25,562 nucleotides of DNA from JBLMXQ01 sp050257855 (GCA_050257855.1 JBLMXQ010000055.1:1-25562), one strand, 5' to 3'; counted from the stretch's first letter, positions 15,526 through 24,291 are shown. The notes: generated by a model not told the origin, from the letters alone. Translations and numbers: made by a program.

Positions 15526-16266
15526 TCAGTGGACGTTATGAAGATTGAGGTAATACGCCTCCATGCCGAAATCGTACAGCAAGCGCCACGACAGCCGGTT
15601 GCGTCCAGAGGAGAGAACTCGTGTCAGAACTTCGCCGAAGCGGTCGCCGCTGGCGCCGCCTTCCGCCGAAGTTTGCATCAGCCAGTTCACCGGCGCCCTA
15701 GCGAGCAGATCGCGGTTGCCGCTCGCGGCACCTACTGTGGCCAGCATGTCCGGAAGCAGCTGAGCCAGAGAGCGTCTCCCTACCGGAATCGAAATCGGCA
15801 CGTCGAACGGCGCGCCATCTCTTGGGACAATGTTGAAACCTACAGCGCTCGATACAACCCGAAATACGCCCGGGTTGCCGGCTTGTTTGAACGCGTCGAA
15901 CACCGCCTGAAACGCCGCGTTCATTTGTGCCGGCGCGGCAGCGCTCAGTCGCCGCTCGAGCGTAACGGTGAACGGCAGTCCTCGCGGCAGCTGGAGCCGG
16001 GGAGTATTTGGAGCTCGTTTCGTAACTCCTGGCACATCCGCGACTTCCGATTGAGTCCACTTGATGTCTTCGTACGTGATGACACAGTGGCACCGGTGCT
16101 CAAGTTCGAGAGCGGCAGCAGCGAGTGGCCGAGGGTCATCGATAACTACCTGGTCCGACTCATCTTGAGCGCTGGATGCGACTTGAGCGCTGGGTGCGAC
16201 AGGATACGCGACTGCGCCACAGAGCCACGCGACAGCAATGAGAGCGGTCCCTTGCCGCAACAGCAT
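15526..16266 (-). CDS. Small exported protein with STN-like domain, function unknown
   Basis: 246 residues from ATG 16266. The longer frame back to 16407 adds a basic tail that does not look like a real N-terminus, whereas 16266 opens on a signal peptide (MLLRQGTALIAVAWLCGAVA). The segment DPRPLAAAALELEHRCHCVITYEDIKW resembles the short secretin/TonB N-terminal (STN) type of domain seen in small exported Acidobacteriota proteins. VPFTVTLERRL-like strands and a helix-rich C-terminus follow. No catalytic motif is seen. Base composition is visibly lower in GC than the flanking efflux genes, and codons are less GC-biased, suggesting separate origin. It lies between the intact efflux operon tail and its relic copy, on the same strand. 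The assignment is tentative. Confidence 0.6.
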   Translation of the reverse strand: MLLRQGTALIAVAWLCGAVAYPVAPSAQVASSAQDESDQVVIDDPRPLAAAALELEHRCHCVITYEDIKWTQSEVADVPGVTKRAPNTPRLQLPRGLPFTVTLERRLSAAAPAQMNAAFQAVFDAFKQAGNPGVFRVVSSAVGFNIVPRDGAPFDVPISIPVGRRSLAQLLPDMLATVGAASGNRDLLARAPVNWLMQTSAEGGASGDRFGEVLTRVLSSGRNRLSWRLLYDFGMEAYYLNLHNVH

Positions 16267-16497
16267 GGCGCTTCTTCTTTGTTGGCGAGGGGGCGTGCAT
16301 TTCGTGATATCACGGCCACGCGCGCTCCTGATAGTTGTCTCGTCGTTGCGACGAGACCGTGGCCGTATTGATGCCGTCTTCGAGTGTGTTCTGAATATAC
16401 GGAACAAAAGAGGTTGGCGATTGGCAGCTGATCTTCATTTGTTGTGGTCCAGTGACCCAACACGGCATTTCGGGAGTGACGCCTGACAGCAATTCAT

Positions 16498-17049
16498 TCA
16501 CTTGGCTGGGGGCATTTTCGGATCCTGGACCGAGAACGGCAGGTCGATCCAGTACGGCGGCATCCCTTGAAACGTGTACCCGATGCGTGCGACGGCGTCG
16601 GGATCCGGCACCGGCTTCCCCTGTCCCACCCAGCTCTCGCCCGCCTCGTCTATCCGGAGCGGCACCGTCTCGGGAGCGCCGCCCTTGCGCGTGACGGTGA
16701 TCGTCACGTTCGATGCCATGGACGCCGGCAGGTCGCTCTGCGAGGCGTCGCTGAAGTACACGTGGTACTTGCCGTCGCGATGGAGGACCACCTCGAAGTG
16801 CAGGTTGCCGTTCATCAGCACGGTCCCGCCGTACTTCGGGATGTGGCTGTGCGCCATCCCGCTCATGTCGGCCATTCCGCCCATTCCCGCCACGCCGGCG
16901 GCCGGCGCCTGGGCCTGCGTCGGTGAAGGCGTCGGGGCCGACCCGGGAGCGGCCGTGGCCGGCGGGGCGCTGCTGGGCGATCGGCGTGTGCAGCCGGTCG
17001 CGGCGGCGACGGCGAGCGGGAGAAGGAGAACGAGCGCCGTGCGAGTCAT
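16498..17049 (-). CDS. Met/His-rich lipoprotein of the RND efflux operon
   Basis: 183 residues. ATG 17049 overlaps the stop of the outer-membrane factor as ATGA (17049-17046), so it is translationally coupled to the efflux operon. Lipobox AAATGC (Cys20), then a Ser/Ala/Pro linker. A cluster at residues 56-69 (MGGMADMSGMAHSH) contains four Met and two His spaced as in periplasmic copper or silver binding segments. A conserved-looking beta domain follows: IPKYGGTVLMNGNLHFEVVL, then GKYHVYFSDASQSDLPA, then SVTVTR-type strands. It has no named family that I recognise. The position and Met/His cluster suggest a periplasmic metal chaperone or sensor for the pump, but that is inference; the pump itself lacks a clear metal-efflux signature. 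Confidence 0.8.
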   Translation of the reverse strand: MTRTALVLLLPLAVAAATGCTRRSPSSAPPATAAPGSAPTPSPTQAQAPAAGVAGMGGMADMSGMAHSHIPKYGGTVLMNGNLHFEVVLHRDGKYHVYFSDASQSDLPASMASNVTITVTRKGGAPETVPLRIDEAGESWVGQGKPVPDPDAVARIGYTFQGMPPYWIDLPFSVQDPKMPPAK

Positions 17050-17184
17050 CGACGCGTGCCTCCGGCGGCGATCGTCTGCGGCAGCGCCGACGCGTCCCAG
17101 CCGCCGCCGAGCGCCTTGACGAGCAGCACGCTGGCCGCGAGGCGGCGCGTGCGGAGGGTCACGGCGGTCCGCTCGTTGAACAGC
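17036..17184 (-). repeat. Intact partner of the 149-bp duplicated block
   Basis: This segment covers the OMF C-terminal codons and the lipoprotein start. It is about 92% identical to 15313-15461 in the same orientation. Identity stops sharply at both ends of the block. Confidence 0.85.
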
Positions 17185-18497
17185 GCGGCGTTCTGGGCCG
17201 TGATGACTTCGAGATACGACGTGACACCGCCCCGGTAGCGGTTGGTGGCGAGCGTGAGCGACCGTTCGGCGGCGGAGACCGCCTGCGCCTGCACGCGCGC
17301 CTCCTCGTCGAGGAGGCGCAGCGCCGCCAGGTTGTCCTCGACCTCCTGGAACGCGACGAGCACGGACTGCTGGTATGCGGCCACCGCCTGCGCGTACGCG
17401 GCCTGCGCCTCGCGATTGACCGCCCGGCGGCGTCCCGCGTCGAAGACGTTGATGAGCGCCGCGGGACCGGCTGCCCAGAAGTTGCTCAGGCCGGCGATCC
17501 AGCTCCCGAGCGACGCGCTCTCGAATCCGGCCGCGCCGGTCAGCGACAGGACCGGATAGTACGCGGCGCGCGCGACGCCGATCTCCGCGCTCGCGGCGGC
17601 GACGCGACGCTCTGCGCCGGCGATATCGGGCCGCCTCTCGAGCAGATCGGCCGGCAGCCCGGCGGGAATCCGCGGCGGCTCGGTGGTCGCGGCCGCCGGA
17701 GGCAGCGTGAACGTCGACGCTGACTGTCCGACCAGCACCGCGATCGCGTGCTCGAGCGAGGCGCGCTCGACGCCCACGTCGATCGCCTGTGCGCGGGTGG
17801 TCTCGAGCTGGGTCTCGGCCTGGGCGAGATCGGCCTGCGACGCGAGGCCGCCGCGGTAGCGGTTCCCGGTCAGATCGACCGCTTTCTGGTAGTTCGCGAC
17901 CGCCTCGTCCAGCAGCTCCTTGTCGGCGTCGACGCCGCGCAGCGCGAAGTAGTCGACTGCGAGCTCGGCGTGCAGGCTCAGGCTGACGAGCTCGACGTCC
18001 GCGGCGCTCGCCTCGGCCGCCGCCCGGCTGTTCGCGACCAGGCCGCGCACCCGACCCCAGACGTCCGCCTCGTACGAGACGCTGGCAGGCAGGAGGAAGT
18101 CGGCATAGCTGCCGCGGATCGCGGGCGTGGCGCGGTTCTGCGACTGGCTCGCCCGCGTGATGCCGGGGTCCGAGCCGACCTGCGGCGCGAGCCCGGCCCG
18201 GTTGTAGCCGATTGCCGCGCGTGCCTGTTCGAATTGCGCCTGCGCGGCCTTCAGCGTCTGGTTGGAGACGGCGATCCGCGCTTCCAGGGCGTCGAGCGCC
18301 GGATCGTGGAACACGCTCCACCATGCGCCGCGGACGATACGGTCGCCGGGATGCGCGGGCTTCCAGTCGGCGTTCTCGCGAAACGCGGTCGGCGGGTTCG
18401 CCGCCGGCCGCACGTATGCGGTCTTCGGTGCGCACCCGCCGGCGAGGGCGCCTGCGGCGAGCGCTCCGGCGAGCGCGCGCAGGCCGCCCGGTCTCAT
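17046..18497 (-). CDS. Outer-membrane efflux factor, NodT/OprM-type lipoprotein
   Basis: 483 residues, usual length for the family. ATG 18497 overlaps the adaptor stop as ATGA. Lipobox ALAGGC (Cys22), then WKPAHPGDRIVRGAWWSVFHDPALDALE, the classic opening of NodT-family outer-membrane lipoproteins. Two OEP repeats follow, each with long helices: LKAAQAQFEQARAAIGYNRA and NRYRGGLASQADLAQAETQL in the first, and GVARAAYYPVLSLTGAAGF and NRYRGGVTSYLEVITAQNA in the second. LPADLLERRPDIAGAERRVA is the usual inter-repeat signature. It forms the trimeric outer-membrane duct for the RND pump encoded upstream. Its 3' end is the source of the relic at 15313-15461. Confidence 0.95.
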   Translation of the reverse strand: MRPGGLRALAGALAAGALAGGCAPKTAYVRPAANPPTAFRENADWKPAHPGDRIVRGAWWSVFHDPALDALEARIAVSNQTLKAAQAQFEQARAAIGYNRAGLAPQVGSDPGITRASQSQNRATPAIRGSYADFLLPASVSYEADVWGRVRGLVANSRAAAEASAADVELVSLSLHAELAVDYFALRGVDADKELLDEAVANYQKAVDLTGNRYRGGLASQADLAQAETQLETTRAQAIDVGVERASLEHAIAVLVGQSASTFTLPPAAATTEPPRIPAGLPADLLERRPDIAGAERRVAAASAEIGVARAAYYPVLSLTGAAGFESASLGSWIAGLSNFWAAGPAALINVFDAGRRRAVNREAQAAYAQAVAAYQQSVLVAFQEVEDNLAALRLLDEEARVQAQAVSAAERSLTLATNRYRGGVTSYLEVITAQNAALFNERTAVTLRTRRLAASVLLVKALGGGWDASALPQTIAAGGTRR

Positions 18498-19666
18498 CGC
18501 GCCGCTCCGGCGGGATGGGCGTCGCCGGCTGCGGCCACGCGGACCTCCTGCCCGGTCTCGAGGGAATCCGGCGGGTTGTCGATCACGCGCTCGCTGCCCG
18601 ACAGGCCGGCGACGACCTCGACCGAGCTGCCGTAGTCGCGCCCGAGCGTCACGGGCACGAGCGCCGCGCGGGTCCCGCCATCGAGAATCGCGACGCGCAG
18701 TCCTTCCGAGCGGAACATGAGCGCGCTGATCGGGAGGCGGAACGTGTCGGCGGCCGACGGGAGCTTGAAGTGCACTTCGGCGTAGGCGCCGGGCAGCAGT
18801 TCGCCGCTGCTGTTGTCGACGTCGAACTCGGTCAGGAGCGTCCGCGAGGCGAGGTCGATGGCGTTCGCCGTCCGCACGAGCGTCGCGGTGAAGCGGCGGC
18901 CGGGGAACTCCTTCAGCACGAGATCGGCGGTCAGGCCGGGCCGCGCGGCGCGCGAGTACGCCTCGGGCACGCTCACGAAGACGCGCAGCCGGTTCATCGC
19001 GGCGATGTGAAACAGCTCGCGCGCGCTGTTGCCTGAGTCGATCAGCGCGCCGACATCGGTGTTGCGCGCCGTGATCACGCCGTCGAACGGCGCCTCGATC
19101 CGGCAGAAGGCCTGGAGCTGTTCGAGCCGCTTCACGTTGGCGCGCGCCGACTCGACGGTCGCGCGCTTCGCCGCTTCGTTCCCGTTGGCGTTGTCGAGGT
19201 CCTGCTGCGACACCGAATCGGTCCTGATCAGATCGCGGTAGCGCGCCGCCGTTGTCTCGGCGAGCCCGAGGTTCGCTTCGGCCGTCGCGAGATCGGCGCG
19301 CGCCTGCTGGAGCTGCTGGTCGATCTCGGGCGTGTCGATCTCGGCGAGCAGCTGGCCGGCGCGCACGTGCGCGCCGATGTCCACCGTCCGGCGCTTGAGG
19401 TACCCGGTGGTCCGCGCGTAGATCGGCGCGTCGATGAACGCCTGCATCGTGCCCGGCAGGACGACTTCCTGGGCGGGCGCCCCGCGCTCGGGCGTGATCA
19501 CCGCGACGGTCGGCACCGCCATCTCCCGCGTTTCCTTCGTCACCACGTCGAGCGCGCGCGCCCGCGTCTGCAGTCCCCAGAACGCCACGCCGCCCGCGAC
19601 GACGATCAGCACGAGGCCGCCGACGACCGGGCCGAACCGCGTCGGCGACGATTGTTGTCCGTCCAC
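18494..19666 (-). CDS. RND efflux periplasmic adaptor (membrane fusion protein, HlyD family)
   Basis: 390 residues. The start is GTG 19666, preceded by a GGGGGA site 6-7 nt away; no in-frame ATG nearby fits as well. One N-terminal membrane anchor spans residues 11-31. The lipoyl-like halves are visible as IYARTTGYLKRRTVDIGAHVRAG (about 82-104) and FCRIEAPFDGVITARNTDVGALI. Between them is an alpha-helical hairpin (AEIDTPEIDQQLQQARADLA to VESARANVKRLEQLQ). Beta-barrel and membrane-proximal domains follow, ending GQEVRVAAAG. It joins the pump to the outer-membrane factor. It lies 46 bp after the pump gene, and its stop overlaps the OMF start. Confidence 0.94.
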   Translation of the reverse strand: MDGQQSSPTRFGPVVGGLVLIVVAGGVAFWGLQTRARALDVVTKETREMAVPTVAVITPERGAPAQEVVLPGTMQAFIDAPIYARTTGYLKRRTVDIGAHVRAGQLLAEIDTPEIDQQLQQARADLATAEANLGLAETTAARYRDLIRTDSVSQQDLDNANGNEAAKRATVESARANVKRLEQLQAFCRIEAPFDGVITARNTDVGALIDSGNSARELFHIAAMNRLRVFVSVPEAYSRAARPGLTADLVLKEFPGRRFTATLVRTANAIDLASRTLLTEFDVDNSSGELLPGAYAEVHFKLPSAADTFRLPISALMFRSEGLRVAILDGGTRAALVPVTLGRDYGSSVEVVAGLSGSERVIDNPPDSLETGQEVRVAAAGDAHPAGAAR

Positions 19667-19680
19667 CAGGATCCCCCAAC

Positions 19681-19701
19681 GGCGGGCCGAAGGGCCCCGC
19701 C
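19681..19701 (-). promoter_or_regulatory. Intercistronic GC hairpin between pump and adaptor genes
   Basis: GGCGGG (19681-19686) can pair with CCCGCC (19696-19701), with a partly paired interior, in the 46-bp gap between pump and adaptor. There is no T-run, so it could modulate mRNA stability or pump/adaptor stoichiometry. The pairing is seen; the role is inference. Confidence 0.3.
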
Positions 19702-19712
19702 AGGTACCGCCG

Positions 19713-22700
19713 TTACGTCCGTCTGCGCCTGCCGTGCAGGATCGCGAACACCGACGGCACGAAGAAGAGCGTCGCGACCGTCGCCAGCATCAGGCCGCCG
19801 ATGACTGCGCGGCCGAGCGGCGCGTTCTGCTCGCCGCCTTCGCCCAGGCCGAGCGCCATCGGCACCATGCCGATGATCATTGCCAGCGCCGTCATCAGCA
19901 CCGGCCGGAACCGCGTGAACCCGGCGTCGATGGCCGCCTGCACGGCGCTCCGCCCGCGCGCGAGCTCGTCCTTCGCGAAGCTGACGACGAGGATGCTGTT
20001 CGCCGTCGCCACGCCCATGCACATGATCGCGCCGGTGAGCGACGGCACGCTGAACGTCGTGTGCGACAGGAACAGCAGCCAGACGATGCCGGCGAGCGCC
20101 GCCGGCAGGGCCGAGATGATGATGAACGGATCCAGCCACGACTGGAAGTTGACGACGATCAGCAGGTACACGAGCACGATCGCGAGCACCAGGCCGGTCA
20201 GCAGGCCGGAGAACGACGAGGTCATCGTCTCGATCTGTCCGCGCATGATCAGCTGCGATCCGCGCGGCAGCTCCTTCCGGCCGGCGTCGAGGATCGGCGC
20301 GATGTCGCGCGCCACGCCGCCGAGATCGCGCCCCTGCACGGCCCCGAAGACGTCGATGACCGGCTGCACGTCGTAGTGCGAGACGACGGCCATGCTCCAG
20401 TCGCGCTGGAACGTCGCGAGCCCCTCGAGCAGCTGGGGCCCCGCGCTGCGGCCGCCCGTGATCGGAATGTTGCCGAGCGCCTGGAGCGAATCCTGGCGGT
20501 ACTGGGGCGTCTGCGTCGCCACGGCGTAGTTGACGCCGGTCGCCGGGTTCAGCCAGAACGTCGGCGTGGTCTGGCCGCTGCCGCTCAGCGAGATCAGCAG
20601 GTTGTTCGCGACGTCGCGCTGCGTGAACCCGAGCTCCGCCGCCCGGGTGCGGTCGACCGTCACGCGCAGTTCCGGCTGGTTGAACGCCTGGTGAACGCGC
20701 GCGTCCACGACCCCCGGCACGCGGGCGATGCGCCCGACCAGCCGGCTGGCGAAACGCCGGTTCGCCTGCAGGTTGCGGCCGACCACCTGGATGTCGATCG
20801 GCGCCGGCAGCCCGAAACTCAGGATCTGCGTGACGATATCGGCCGGGATGAACGTGAACTGGACGCCCGGAAACCGCCGTCCGAGCGTCAGCCGGAGATC
20901 GTGGATGTACTGCGGCGTCGGGCGGTGGTTCGGGGTGAGCGCGACCATGATGTCCGCGTCGCCCGAGCCGATGGGGGCGGAGTTCGTGTACGACAGGTTG
21001 ATGCCGCTGTTCGGCAGGCCGATGTTGTCGATCAGGGTGGCGATCTCGGAGGGCGGCACGACGTCGCGGATCGCCTCGTCCACGTGGTCGCACAGGGCGG
21101 CCGTTTCCTCGAGCCGCGTGCCGGTCGGGGCGCGCAGATGCAGCTTGAACTGCCCGGTATCCACGCTCGGGAAGAAGTCCTCGCCGACCGACGGCAGCAG
21201 CGCGAACGACGCGACGCAGCCGAGGAGGAAGAGCGCCGTGAACAGGCCCCGGCGGCCGACGGCCGCCTCGAGCGCCGCCCGGTACGACGCGCGCGCGTGG
21301 AGGAAGCCGCCGTCGATCCAGGCCTGCAGCCGCACGAAGGGGTTCCGGCTCGCCGCGCGCGCCGCGTGCCGGTCCGGCTCGTGCGCCTTCAGCAGGTACT
21401 TCGCCATCGTCGGCACGAGCGTGCGCGAAAGGACGTACGAGGCCAGCATCGCGAAGACGACCGCCTCGGCCATGGGCACGAAGAGGAACCGCGCCACGCC
21501 GGTCAGGAAGAACATCGGAACGAAGACGATGCAGATGCAGAGGGTCGAGACGAACGCCGGAATCGCAATCTGCTGCGCGCCGTCCAGGATGGCGGGCTCG
21601 AGGTCCTTGCCGTGCTCGAGATGAAAATTGATGTTCTCGATTGCCACGGTCGCGTCGTCGACGAGGATGCCGACGGCGAGCGCCAGCCCGCCGAGCGTCA
21701 TGATGTTGATCGTTTCGCCGAGCGAGCCGAGGACGATGATCGACGTCAGGATGGACAGCGGGATCGAGACGGCGATGATGACCGTGCTGCGCCAGCTCCC
21801 GAGGAAAATCAGGATCATCAGCGCCGTCAGGCACGCCGCGATCACCGCCTCGCGGACGACGCCCTGGATCGACGCGCGGACGAACAGCGACTGATCGAGC
21901 AGGGGCCGGATCCGGAGCTCGGGCGGCAGACCGGCGGCGATGCGCGGCAGCGCCGCCTTCACCCGCGCGATGATGTCGAGCGTCGACGAGTTTCCGACCT
22001 TCTGAATGGTCAGCAGCGAGGCGCGCTGGCCGTTCACGCGCACGATGTTGGTCTGCGGCGGGTACCCGTTCCGCACGTGCGCCACGTCGCGGATGTAGAT
22101 CGGCGTGCGTCCCACGGCCGTGTCGATCGGCAGGTCGTTCAGCTCGTCGATCGTCCGCGGGCTGCCGTTCAGCCGCACGTCGTACTCGAAACCGCCGATC
22201 TTCGACGTGCCGCCGGGCAGAATCAGGTTCTGCACGCCGATCGCGTTGACGACGTCGGTCGGCGACAGCCCCTTCGCGCGCAGCGCCGCGGGATCGAGAT
22301 CGACCTGAATCTGCGGCTGCTTTCCGCCGTACGGGTACGGAATTGACGCGCCCGGCACCGTCGAGAGCTGCGTCCGGATGAAGTTGAACCCGAGATCGAA
22401 GAGCTGCTGCTCGGAGAGGCCTTTGCCCGACAGGCCGAGCTGCAGGATGGGGACGCTCGACGCGTCGAACTGCAGCATGAACGGCGGCTGGGAGCCCGGC
22501 GGCATCTGGCGCAGCGCCGACTGCGCCTGCGCCGAGAGCTGCGCGATGCCCTGCTCGATTTTCGCCCCCGGCTGGAAGAAGACCTTGATGACCGCGATGC
22601 CGCGCAGCGACTGCGACTCGATGTGCTCGATGTCGTTGACGGTCGTCGTCAGGTTGCGCTCGAAGACCGTCGTGATCCGGTCGGAGAGCTCCTGCGCCGA

Positions 22701-22862
22701 GAGCCCGTCGTAGCGCCAGATCATCGCGACGACGGGGATGTTGATGTTCGGAAAGATGTCGGTCGGCGTCCGGAGAATCGCCAGTGGCCCCGCCAGCAGG
22801 AGCAGCAGCGCGAGGACGACGAAGGTATACGGTCGCCTCAGCGCGACCCGGACAATCCACAT
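19713..22862 (-). CDS. RND efflux pump inner-membrane permease (HAE1/AcrB-like)
   Basis: 1049 residues, full length for an RND permease. It begins MWIVRVALRRPYTFVVLALL (TM1) and contains the porter-domain phrase DIFPNINIPVVAMIWRYDGLS. The TM4 proton-relay pair is D402-D403 in GILVDDATVAIENI. The docking and second porter halves carry VGEDFFPSVDTGQFKLHLRAPTG, and the final bundle includes PALAGIVWLLFLS and GGEQNAPLGRAVIGG. It exports substrates from periplasm or inner leaflet using proton motive force. The DD pair and overall phrases fit drug or solvent exporters (HAE) better than CzcA/CusA metal pumps, although the downstream Met-rich lipoprotein points to metals. It is the first gene of the operon (pump, adaptor, OMF, lipoprotein), an order different from the usual adaptor-first arrangement. 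Confidence 0.95.
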   Translation of the reverse strand: MWIVRVALRRPYTFVVLALLLLLAGPLAILRTPTDIFPNINIPVVAMIWRYDGLSAQELSDRITTVFERNLTTTVNDIEHIESQSLRGIAVIKVFFQPGAKIEQGIAQLSAQAQSALRQMPPGSQPPFMLQFDASSVPILQLGLSGKGLSEQQLFDLGFNFIRTQLSTVPGASIPYPYGGKQPQIQVDLDPAALRAKGLSPTDVVNAIGVQNLILPGGTSKIGGFEYDVRLNGSPRTIDELNDLPIDTAVGRTPIYIRDVAHVRNGYPPQTNIVRVNGQRASLLTIQKVGNSSTLDIIARVKAALPRIAAGLPPELRIRPLLDQSLFVRASIQGVVREAVIAACLTALMILIFLGSWRSTVIIAVSIPLSILTSIIVLGSLGETINIMTLGGLALAVGILVDDATVAIENINFHLEHGKDLEPAILDGAQQIAIPAFVSTLCICIVFVPMFFLTGVARFLFVPMAEAVVFAMLASYVLSRTLVPTMAKYLLKAHEPDRHAARAASRNPFVRLQAWIDGGFLHARASYRAALEAAVGRRGLFTALFLLGCVASFALLPSVGEDFFPSVDTGQFKLHLRAPTGTRLEETAALCDHVDEAIRDVVPPSEIATLIDNIGLPNSGINLSYTNSAPIGSGDADIMVALTPNHRPTPQYIHDLRLTLGRRFPGVQFTFIPADIVTQILSFGLPAPIDIQVVGRNLQANRRFASRLVGRIARVPGVVDARVHQAFNQPELRVTVDRTRAAELGFTQRDVANNLLISLSGSGQTTPTFWLNPATGVNYAVATQTPQYRQDSLQALGNIPITGGRSAGPQLLEGLATFQRDWSMAVVSHYDVQPVIDVFGAVQGRDLGGVARDIAPILDAGRKELPRGSQLIMRGQIETMTSSFSGLLTGLVLAIVLVYLLIVVNFQSWLDPFIIISALPAALAGIVWLLFLSHTTFSVPSLTGAIMCMGVATANSILVVSFAKDELARGRSAVQAAIDAGFTRFRPVLMTALAMIIGMVPMALGLGEGGEQNAPLGRAVIGGLMLATVATLFFVPSVFAILHGRRRRT

Positions 22863-23034
22863 CGGTCAAATTCTGCCGTCGTTCCGGGGGTGGCGATGCA
22901 ATTTGTTGTCACGGTGCGCCCGGGTCGCTGCCGAAGCGTCAGCGGACCGGGCGCGTTCGAGACACGCGCGCTGGTTCAGGATTACACTTCCCGATGCGGG
23001 CGGGCCCGGACCCGTCGCGCAACCTGGATCGACC

Positions 23035-23934
23035 ATGATACCCGACGCCGGGCGCTGGCCGCGCCTGGAACTCGCCGACTGGGCCGATACCTGCGCGACC
23101 CTGCATATGTGGACGCAGATCGTCGGCAAGATCCGCCTGGCGCTCGCCTCGCCGATCAACCACTGGTGGCACGTCACGCTCTACGCCACTGCCCGCGGCC
23201 TGACGACGTCGCCGATGCCCTACCGCGGCGGCACGGTCGAAATCCTCTTCGACTTCGTCGAGCACCGGCTCGTGTTCGAGACGAGCGACGGCGGGCGGAA
23301 GGTGCTGCCGCTCGAGCCCGAGAGCGTGGCCGCCTTCTACGCGCGCGTGCGACGCACGCTCGACGAGCTGCGCGTCGCCGCGCACATCTGGCCGATGCCG
23401 GTCGAGGTGCCGTCGCCTGTCCGCTTCGACGAGGACCGGCAGCATGCGTCGTACGATGCCGCCGCCGTCGAGCGCTGGTGGCGCACGCTGCGGCAGGTCG
23501 ACGTCGCGCTGAAGGCGTTCCGCGGCGGGTTTCTCGGCAAATGCAGCCCGGTGCACTTCTTCTGGGGGAGCTTCGATCTCGCCCTCACGCGCTTCAGCGG
23601 GAGGCCGGCGCCGCCCCGCGCCGGCGCGGACCGGATCACGTCGGAGGCGTACTCCCACGAGGTGGCGAGCGCGGGCTTCTGGCCGGGGACACCCGGCGTC
23701 GTGGACGCGGCCTTCTACGCATACGCGGCGCCCGAGCCTCCCGGTTATGCCGGGGCGCCGGTCGCGCCCGCGGGGGCCCGTTATGACCGCACTCTCAACG
23801 AGTTCATCCTGCCGTACGAAGAGGTGCGGAGCGCCGCCTCGCCGGAAGCGGCGATTCGGGCGTTTCTCGACAGCACCTACGAGGCGGCCGCGGCGCTCGG
23901 GCGATGGGACCGGGCGCAGCTCGAACGGAGATGA
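23035..23934 (+). CDS. DUF5996 family protein
   Basis: 299 residues from ATG 23035. Frames extending further upstream to 22738 run into the divergent pump gene and are not credible. The opening WPRLELADWADTCATLHMWT and the phrases IVGKIRLALASPINHWWH, RGLTTSPMPY, FLGKCSPVHFFWGSFDL, SHEVASAGFWPG and FILPYEEV match what I recall of DUF5996, a cytosolic family of unknown function with many conserved Trp, His and Phe residues. No known catalytic motif is assigned. There is no signal peptide. The 172-bp divergent gap to the pump gene holds a possible -10 (TACACT, 22983-22988) but no good -35. The stop lies 1 bp before the GTG of the UBP zinc-finger gene. Confidence 0.85.
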   Translation: MIPDAGRWPRLELADWADTCATLHMWTQIVGKIRLALASPINHWWHVTLYATARGLTTSPMPYRGGTVEILFDFVEHRLVFETSDGGRKVLPLEPESVAAFYARVRRTLDELRVAAHIWPMPVEVPSPVRFDEDRQHASYDAAAVERWWRTLRQVDVALKAFRGGFLGKCSPVHFFWGSFDLALTRFSGRPAPPRAGADRITSEAYSHEVASAGFWPGTPGVVDAAFYAYAAPEPPGYAGAPVAPAGARYDRTLNEFILPYEEVRSAASPEAAIRAFLDSTYEAAAALGRWDRAQLERR

Positions 23935-23935
23935 C

Positions 23936-24205
23936 GTGGCGGGAGAGGCCTGCGAGCACATCTCGGCGATCATCGACGTGAAGCCCGCGCGCCGGAGCGT
24001 CTGCGACGAATGCATCCTGACCGGCAGCCGGTGGGTGCATCTGCGCACGTGCCAGACGTGCGGCGTCACGCTCTGCTGCGACTCGTCGCCGAACCGCCAC
24101 GCGACGAAGCACGCACATGCCACCCACCATCCGGTGATCGCCTCGGCCGAGCCAGGCGAGCGCTGGCTGTACTGCTATCCCGACGACGCCTTCGCCGAGT
24201 ACTGA
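23936..24205 (+). CDS. Small UBP-type zinc-finger protein
   Basis: 89 residues. GTG 23936 is used; GGAG at 23927-23930 lies 5 nt upstream, inside the end of the DUF5996 gene. No in-frame ATG precedes the domain. The zinc ligands follow the ZnF-UBP pattern: C6-x-H8, C23-x2-C26, C39-x2-C42, C47, H55, H59 and H65. They occur in CDECILTGSRWVHLRTCQTC and CCDSSPNRHATKHAHATHHP. In eukaryotes this fold binds the C-terminal Gly-Gly of ubiquitin. In bacteria it is widespread as a short single-domain protein with no established role. The 1-bp gap makes translation coupling with DUF5996 likely. Confidence 0.88.
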   Translation: MAGEACEHISAIIDVKPARRSVCDECILTGSRWVHLRTCQTCGVTLCCDSSPNRHATKHAHATHHPVIASAEPGERWLYCYPDDAFAEY

Positions 24206-24209
24206 GCAC

Positions 24210-24256
24210 CCGGCACCCGGGCCCGTGCACTCCGGCACCCTCAACACCCGGCACCC
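24210..24256. repeat. Three copies of CCGGCACCC in the convergent gap
   Basis: CCGGCACCC occurs at 24210-24218, 24232-24240 and 24248-24256, between the convergent zinc-finger and cytochrome oxidase genes. It is short and irregularly spaced. It may be a degenerate intergenic repeat or part of a bidirectional terminator; no T-tract is present. Confidence 0.5.
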
Positions 24257-24291
24257 TCTTGCGGCGAGCCGGGCGAGGCAGCGTGCAGGAA

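Noticed and set aside
17046..19679. 877-codon minus-strand frame suggesting an adaptor-OMF fusion
   Set aside because: The first part is out of frame with the adaptor. The OMF begins at 18497 with its own lipoprotein signal and an ATGA overlap.
19434..22346. 970-codon plus-strand open frame
   Set aside because: Antisense shadow of the RND pump and adaptor, made of Arg/Asp/His-rich sequence produced by high GC.
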